From CAVUAT01 sp963739545 (GTDB taxonomy: Bacteria > Actinomycetota > Thermoleophilia > Solirubrobacterales > 70-9), in assembly GCA_963739545.1 (NCBI GenBank), contig CAVUAT010000011.1, positions 806,001 to 870,000 on the forward strand: 64,000 bases of DNA, in the 5' to 3' direction. The notes below the pieces were generated by a model. The model worked only from the letters and a program-made list of their open reading frames with translations, did no database searches and was not told where the DNA came from. Below, piece after piece: positions 59,561-64,000 of the stretch; the first letter of the stretch is position 1; every line of letters starts with the position of its first letter. Position numbers and translations under genes: made by a program.

Positions 59561-60817
59561 ATGGCCGGGGTTGAACCGATCAAGGCTCTGCACTACGACC
59601 TCGCGAAGGCGGGGGCATTCGGCGACGTCACCGCTCCCCCATATGACGTGATCGACGACGCGATGCGCGCGGAGCTCGCGTCGCGCTCGCCCTACAACGT
59701 CGTCGAGCTCGACCTGCCGCGCGACCCCAGCGGCGGCGATCCCTACCAGCACGCGGCGATGCTGCTCGACGAGTGGAAGGCCGACGGTGCGCTGGTCGGC
59801 GACGACGAGCCGGCGATCTGGGCTCTGAGCCAGGACTACACCGCGCCCGATGGGTCGACGATGACGCGGCGCGGGTTCCTCGCGCGGGTGCGGCTCGCCG
59901 AGTACGGAGAGGGCGTGCGGCCCCACGAGCGCACGCAGCCCGGGCCGAAGGAGGACCGGCTGCGGCTGACGCGGGCGACGAAGCACAACATGTCGCCGAT
60001 CTTCTCGCTGCACCCCGGGGACGCGTGGCGGCACATCGAGCCCGCTCTCGGCGGCGAGCCGTGGGGCGAGACGACCGACACCGACGGCACCGTCCACCGC
60101 GTCTGGCGCGTCGGCGACCTGGCCGTACACGAGGCGATCGCGGCCGAGCTCGCCGACGGCGAGCTGCTGATCGCCGACGGCCACCACCGCTACGAGACCG
60201 CACTCACCTACGCGCGGGAGGTCGGCGACGAAGGCCCACAAAACTACGTGCTGATGGCGCTCGTCTCGCTCGAGGACCCGGGCCTGACCGTCTTCGCGAC
60301 GCACCGGCTCCTTAAGGGCCTGGACAGCGACCAGCAGGAAGCTATCCGCGACGCAGCGACGGCGAGCTTCGACCTCGTCGAGGTCCCCGAGGACGAGCTC
60401 GTCCCCGACCCCGAGGAGCCCGCGGTCAGCTTCGGATACATGGACTCCCACCACATGAAGCCCTGGCGGCTGCGGCTGAACGACGATGGCGCCGCGCAAC
60501 TGGACGAGATCCTCGCGGGCCGCTCCGAGGCCTACCGCCGCCTCGACGCCGCGGCGCTGGAAGAGCTCTTCCTGAAGCGGGCCGTCGGCCTCAGCGCCGA
60601 CGACATCGCGGCCAAGAAGAGCCTCGGCTACACGCCGAGCACCGAGACGGGCATGGAGTGGCTGACGAGCAAGACCTACGACGCGGCCTTCTTCCTGCGC
60701 CCCACCCCGGTCGAGCAGGTGCGCGAGGTCGCGGCCGCGAACGAGACGATGCCGCCGAAGTCGACCTACTTCTTCCCGAAGCTGCTCACGGGCATCGTCT
60801 TCAACCCGCTGACCTAG
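59561..60817 (+). CDS. DUF1015 family protein
   Basis: 418 residues from ATG 59561. DUF1015 features: IKALHYDLAKAGAFGDVTAP then PPYDVID, ARVRLAEYGEGVRPHERTQP, PIFSLH, ELLIADGHHRYETALTYARE (His-His-Arg-Tyr motif) and the C-terminal AAFFLRPTPVEQVREVAAAN, then FPKLLTG. Widespread family that may use serine-kinase-like ATP chemistry in some members; role here unknown. Confidence 0.9.
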   Translation: MAGVEPIKALHYDLAKAGAFGDVTAPPYDVIDDAMRAELASRSPYNVVELDLPRDPSGGDPYQHAAMLLDEWKADGALVGDDEPAIWALSQDYTAPDGSTMTRRGFLARVRLAEYGEGVRPHERTQPGPKEDRLRLTRATKHNMSPIFSLHPGDAWRHIEPALGGEPWGETTDTDGTVHRVWRVGDLAVHEAIAAELADGELLIADGHHRYETALTYAREVGDEGPQNYVLMALVSLEDPGLTVFATHRLLKGLDSDQQEAIRDAATASFDLVEVPEDELVPDPEEPAVSFGYMDSHHMKPWRLRLNDDGAAQLDEILAGRSEAYRRLDAAALEELFLKRAVGLSADDIAAKKSLGYTPSTETGMEWLTSKTYDAAFFLRPTPVEQVREVAAANETMPPKSTYFFPKLLTGIVFNPLT

Positions 60818-60829
60818 AGTTCGACCCTG

Positions 60830-61432
60830 ATGGTCAAGATCTACACGCGCAAGGGCGACGACGGCACCACCTCGCTCTGGTACGGCGGGCGCGTCCCCAA
60901 GCACGACGCCCGCACCGACGCCTACGGCTCGATCGACGAGGCCAACTCGCAGCTCGGTGTCGCACGGGCCCTCAGCGACGAGAGCAACCGGGCCGGACTG
61001 GCCGCCGACATCCTCCAGCTCCAGCAGGAGCTGTTCGTCTGCGGCGCCGAGCTCGCGACGGCCCCCGAGGCCTCGGATCGTCTCGAGGACGGTGTCAGCC
61101 GCGTGACCGAAGGAATGGTCGACGCGCTCGAGGTCGACATCGACCGGTACATGCGCCAGGTCGACCTTCCCCCCCAGTTCGTGGTCCCCGGCGGGACCCA
61201 GCTCTCGGGCGCCCTCGACGTCGCCCGCGCGATGCTCCGCCGCGCCGAGCGCCGCGTCGTTCAACTCCGCGACGACGAGGGCCTTGGCTCCCAGGTCGTG
61301 CTCGCCTACCTCAACCGCGCGTCGGACCTGCTGTTCGCGATGGCCCGCTTCGCCGACGAGGCGAACCCGCAGCTCTTCGAGGGTCGCCGCGCCGAGGGCC
61401 CCGGCAGGGACGGCGCCGATGGCGACTCGTAG
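60830..61432 (+). CDS. PduO-type cob(I)alamin adenosyltransferase
   Basis: 200 residues. ATP-binding motif KIYTRKGDDGTTSLWYGGRV at 3-22, DAYGSIDEANSQLGVARALS, and the C-terminal ARAMLRRAERRVVQL plus YLNRASDLLFAMAR. Makes adenosylcobalamin. Thirteen bases after DUF1015. No B12-dependent enzyme is visible in the window. Confidence 0.94.
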   Translation: MVKIYTRKGDDGTTSLWYGGRVPKHDARTDAYGSIDEANSQLGVARALSDESNRAGLAADILQLQQELFVCGAELATAPEASDRLEDGVSRVTEGMVDALEVDIDRYMRQVDLPPQFVVPGGTQLSGALDVARAMLRRAERRVVQLRDDEGLGSQVVLAYLNRASDLLFAMARFADEANPQLFEGRRAEGPGRDGADGDS

Positions 61433-61829
61433 CGCCACGGCTCGCCGCCGAAACGGCTACGAGACCGAGGTCGAGATCCGCAACCACAGGCTGATCGTTG
61501 ACGAAACGGTCGAGGACGGCGGCGCGGACTCCGGACCGCGGCCCACAGAGCTGCTGGCGGCCTCGCTCGCCTCGTGCACGACCATCACGCTCGTCATGTA
61601 CGCGGACCGCAAGGGGTGGGACATCGGGGCCGTCGAGGTCGAGGTGGAGTACGACGGGGCGACTGCGGACGACCCGGCTTCGTTCAACACCCTGATCACC
61701 GTTCCCGCCGCACTCGACCACGAGCAGCGCATGCGCCTGCTCGTCGTGGCGGCCAAGTGCCCCGTGCACAAGACGCTGCTGGCGCAGGACGTGCAGGTGA
61801 ACGACGAGCTCAAGCTGATCGAGGCCTGA
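61419..61829 (+). CDS. OsmC-family protein
   Basis: 136 residues. OsmC fold with the cysteine pair: TELLAASLASCTTITLVMYA (C around residue 52) and VVAAKCPVHKTL (second Cys). Thiol peroxidase family; substrate unknown. Overlaps the adenosyltransferase 3' end by 14 bases. Confidence 0.9.
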   Translation: MATRSATARRRNGYETEVEIRNHRLIVDETVEDGGADSGPRPTELLAASLASCTTITLVMYADRKGWDIGAVEVEVEYDGATADDPASFNTLITVPAALDHEQRMRLLVVAAKCPVHKTLLAQDVQVNDELKLIEA

Positions 61830-61834
61830 GCACC

Positions 61835-62647
61835 TTGGACCTCGGGATCGCCGGCCGCGCCTGCATCGTCACCGGCGCCAGCAAGGGGATCGGCCTTGCC
61901 ACCGCGCGCGTCCTATGCGCCGAGGGCGCGCGGGTCCTGCTGGTCGCGCGCAGCGAGCGCGACGTCGTCGAGGCAGCCGACTCCTGCATCGAGGCGGGAT
62001 CGGAGGCCGGCGGAGAGGCCGAGTCGCTCGCATGCGACGTGACCGACCCCGACGCCGCCGACCGCGTCCTCGCCGCCGCGGCCGAGCGCTTCGGGCCCGC
62101 CGAGGTGATCGTCAACAACGCCGGCTCGGCGAAGTGGCGCGACCTCGACGAGGTGCCCGACGCGGACTGGCAGGAGGCATGGGAGCTGAACGTGATGGCG
62201 CCTATGCGGCTGATGCGAGCCGCGACCCCGGCGATGCGCGAGCGCGGCTGGGGCCGCGTCGTCAACGTCTCGAGCACCGCGGGCAAGCGCCCTAGCGCCA
62301 ACATGCCCGAGTACTCCGTAGCGAAGGCGGCCGAGCTCTCGCTCTCGCGCCTCTACGCCGACCGCTGCGCGGCCGACGGAGTCCTCGTCAACGCGATCTG
62401 CCCGGGCCCCGTCAAGTCCGAGCTCTGGATGAACGAAGGCGGCCTCCTCGACCAGTCACAGCAGCTTGGCGGACACGACAGCCGGGACGAGGCGCTCGAG
62501 GCGGCCGGGGCCAAGCGCCCGATCGGCCGCCTCGCCGAAGTCGAGGAGATCGCCGGCGCGATCGCGTTTCTCTGCTCCGAGCAGGCCTCCTATGTGTCGG
62601 GGGCCGCCTGGAGCGTCGACGGCGGCACCGTCCAGGTGATCATCTGA
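61835..62647 (+). CDS. Short-chain dehydrogenase/reductase
   Basis: 270 residues from TTG 61835. NAD(P) loop IVTGASKGIGLATARVLCAE, NNAGSAKW, catalytic SST...Y-x-x-x-K as VVNVSSTAGKR and PEYSVAKAAELSLSR, and the C-terminal ASYVSGAAWSVDGG. Classical SDR; close in style to acyl or fabG-like reductases, substrate not known. TTG is the first start that gives the family N-terminus. Confidence 0.92.
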   Translation: MDLGIAGRACIVTGASKGIGLATARVLCAEGARVLLVARSERDVVEAADSCIEAGSEAGGEAESLACDVTDPDAADRVLAAAAERFGPAEVIVNNAGSAKWRDLDEVPDADWQEAWELNVMAPMRLMRAATPAMRERGWGRVVNVSSTAGKRPSANMPEYSVAKAAELSLSRLYADRCAADGVLVNAICPGPVKSELWMNEGGLLDQSQQLGGHDSRDEALEAAGAKRPIGRLAEVEEIAGAIAFLCSEQASYVSGAAWSVDGGTVQVII

Positions 62648-62691
62648 GGGAGCTGAGCGAGCTGCTGCTGAGCGCTGACGAGGCGGGCGCG

Positions 62692-63195
62692 ATGCAGGCC
62701 CACGGCCGCACAGAGGCCGCGGTGCTCGTGCCGATGCACGGATGGCCCGACGCTCCGGGCCTCGTCTTCACGGAGCGCCGCGGCGACCTGCGCCGCCACG
62801 CCGGCGAGATCTCGTTTCCCGGCGGTCGCCGCGACCAGGGTGAGGAGCTGGTCGAGACGGCGCTGCGCGAGGCCGAGGAGGAAATCGGGCTGAGCCGCGA
62901 CAAGGTCCAGCTCGCCGGAGCGCTGGAGCCGATCGGCACCTTCGTAACCGGCTACAAGGTCCACCCGTTCGTCGGCCTGATCGATCCCGGCCTCAGCTTC
63001 ACCCCCAACCCCGACGAGGTCGAGAGCGTGATCGTCGCCTCCCTAGACGACCTGGTCGCGGGCTTCGAGATGCAGCGCCTGGTCCGCCGCGGGGTCCCGT
63101 TCCGCACCGAGACCTACACGGTCGGCGACGCCCTGATCTGGGGCGCGACCGCCCGCATCCTCACGATCTTTCTCGAGCGCCTGGGCCTGCGATAG
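62692..63195 (+). CDS. NUDIX hydrolase, CoA pyrophosphatase-like
   Basis: 167 residues from ATG 62692. NUDIX box GGRRDQGEELVETALREAEE then EIGL, preceded by the NuBP/CoA signature HAGEISFPGG. Cleaves CoA or related dinucleotides. In the same frame upstream a helix-like LRELSELLLSADEAGA begins at a CTG that overlaps the SDR stop; the real start may be that non-standard codon. Confidence 0.92.
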   Translation: MQAHGRTEAAVLVPMHGWPDAPGLVFTERRGDLRRHAGEISFPGGRRDQGEELVETALREAEEEIGLSRDKVQLAGALEPIGTFVTGYKVHPFVGLIDPGLSFTPNPDEVESVIVASLDDLVAGFEMQRLVRRGVPFRTETYTVGDALIWGATARILTIFLERLGLR

Positions 63196-63248
63196 CCGAT
63201 CGAGAACGGCTGCCTTGCATTGGAAGCGGCACTCCCGGGTCGGCGGGG

Positions 63249-64000
63249 CTAGTGGGCGTCCAGCCAGGCGACCAGGTCGTCCATCACCCGGTCCTGCTCG
63301 GGCTCGTTCAGGATCTCGTGGTAGAGGCCGTCGTACTCGATGAGTTTCTTGTCGGCGGATGACGCGCCCGCGTGGACCATGCGGCCGGCGTCGGGCGGTA
63401 CGAGCTTGTCACCCGTGCCGAGCATGACCAGCAACGGCAGGCGGAGGGAGCCGACGCGGTCGGGGAAGGTTTCGATGACGCCCGCGAGCTCGGCGACCGT
63501 GCGGGCGGGCAGCTTGCCGTGGAAGCCGAGCGGGTCCGCGTCGTAGTCGATCACCACCTGGGGATCGCGACTGACGGTCGATGAGTCGATCGCGAACACG
63601 CCGAGGCTCGGCGCGACGCGGGAAAGGACCCGGCCGGCGACGAGCTCGAAGCGGCTCGCGGCCTCGAGCGCTGCGGCGGGGGCGGAGAGGATCAGGCCGT
63701 CGAGCTTGCCCTGGTCGTGCAGCGCGTACTCCAGCGCGATCGCGCCGCCCATGCTGTGGCCGAGAAGGAAGAGCTTTGGAGCGCCGACGGCGTCGCGGGC
63801 GAGGGCGATCGCCGTGCCGAGGTCGGCTACGGCGTTTTCCGTGCGGTCGACCACGCAGCGATCGCCGCCGGAGCGGCCGTGCCCGCGATGGTCGAGAGCT
63901 GCCACCGCGTAGCCGGCGGCGTTCAGGCGCGCCGCGACGTGGGCGTAGCGGCCCGAATGCTCGGAGACGCCGTGGGCGATGACGACGGTGGCGGCCGGCT
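63249..64000 (-). CDS. Alpha/beta hydrolase, monoacylglycerol-lipase-like (runs off right edge)
   Basis: At least 250 residues. Visible: VVIAHGVSEHSGRYAHVAAR (oxyanion HG), ALDHRGHGRSGG, nucleophile Ser in LLGHSMGGAIALEY, the acid in TGDKLVPPDAG and the His in YDGLYHEILNEPE. The order matches the monoglyceride lipase group (Hydrolase_4). The 5' end is outside the window. Confidence 0.9.
   Translation of the reverse strand, partial: PAATVVIAHGVSEHSGRYAHVAARLNAAGYAVAALDHRGHGRSGGDRCVVDRTENAVADLGTAIALARDAVGAPKLFLLGHSMGGAIALEYALHDQGKLDGLILSAPAAALEAASRFELVAGRVLSRVAPSLGVFAIDSSTVSRDPQVVIDYDADPLGFHGKLPARTVAELAGVIETFPDRVGSLRLPLLVMLGTGDKLVPPDAGRMVHAGASSADKKLIEYDGLYHEILNEPEQDRVMDDLVAWLDAH

Noticed and set aside
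59234..61438. A 734-codon minus-strand frame through tRNA-Pro, DUF1015 and the adenosyltransferase
   Set aside because: Antisense to clear family genes and runs through a tRNA; its composition is that of a shadow frame.

Overview
The window is GC-rich DNA whose genes are densely packed, mostly with ATGA/TGATG/GTGA stop-start overlaps, and often start with GTG or TTG. The gene set fits an actinobacterium, and the gene style (many SnoaL-like paralogues starting MSEENVE and ending EAAGLSE, tig-clpP-clpX-valS order) suggests Thermoleophilia/Solirubrobacterales. That placement is inference from gene content only.

Region 1 (1-9,100): a proteostasis block on the minus strand, tig > clpP > clpX > valS (valS runs off the left edge), interrupted by a hemerythrin gene, an M23 peptidase, a DUF488 gene and membrane proteins. 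clpX appears to start at CTG. Region 2 (7,590-16,250): spermidine-synthase-like protein, CtaG-like protein, CorA, a PII-Amt pair (this Amt has Glu at the first twin-His position), beta-carbonic anhydrase, 1-Cys peroxiredoxin, metal-dependent hydrolase with a divergent TetR regulator, and an ArsR-DUF899-SRPBCC operon.

Region 3 (17,400-22,300): an array of SnoaL-like (NTF2 fold) genes joined by six identical stop-NNN-start junctions, with remnants and one frameshifted member. Region 4 (about 21,680-27,423): a probable integrated element bounded by an intact tRNA-His and a 3'-half copy of it 5,680 bp away. It carries secreted PKD-type proteins, a ribbon-helix-helix protein, unknown proteins and no integrase. 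tRNA-Arg(TCT) lies just outside it.

Region 5 (27,990-54,450) is the main find: an apparently complete indirect methylamine / N-methylglutamate route in an actinobacterium. Set 1 has a GmaS-like ligase, the three N-methylglutamate synthase-like subunits MgsABC and NAD-dependent formate dehydrogenase on the minus strand. Divergent from it is a heterotetrameric sarcosine oxidase / N-methylglutamate dehydrogenase (soxD-A-G-B order), formate-THF ligase, a cyclodeaminase-like FchA protein, a GntR regulator and an EamA transporter. Set 2 repeats GntR > GS-like ligase > MgsA > MgsB > MgsC but continues into an unknown small protein and a single-chain FAD oxidoreductase. A third operon has a second ammonium/methylammonium channel, two small membrane proteins, a class I amidotransferase and formyl-THF deformylase PurU. 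Together they could import an N-methylated amine, attach it to glutamate, oxidise the N-methyl group to methylene-THF, and pass the C1 unit through formyl-THF to formate and CO2, releasing nitrogen as glutamate. Set 1 MgsC has lost the cysteines that in set 2 look like an Fe-S ligand motif.

Region 6 (54,650-64,000): a GAF-GAF-PucR regulator divergent from amt2, a membrane sensor-like protein with a CPA1 antiporter, small unknown proteins, tRNA-Pro(TGG), DUF1015, cob(I)alamin adenosyltransferase, OsmC, SDR, NUDIX, and a hydrolase running off the right edge. No rRNA, CRISPR array or transposase was seen.
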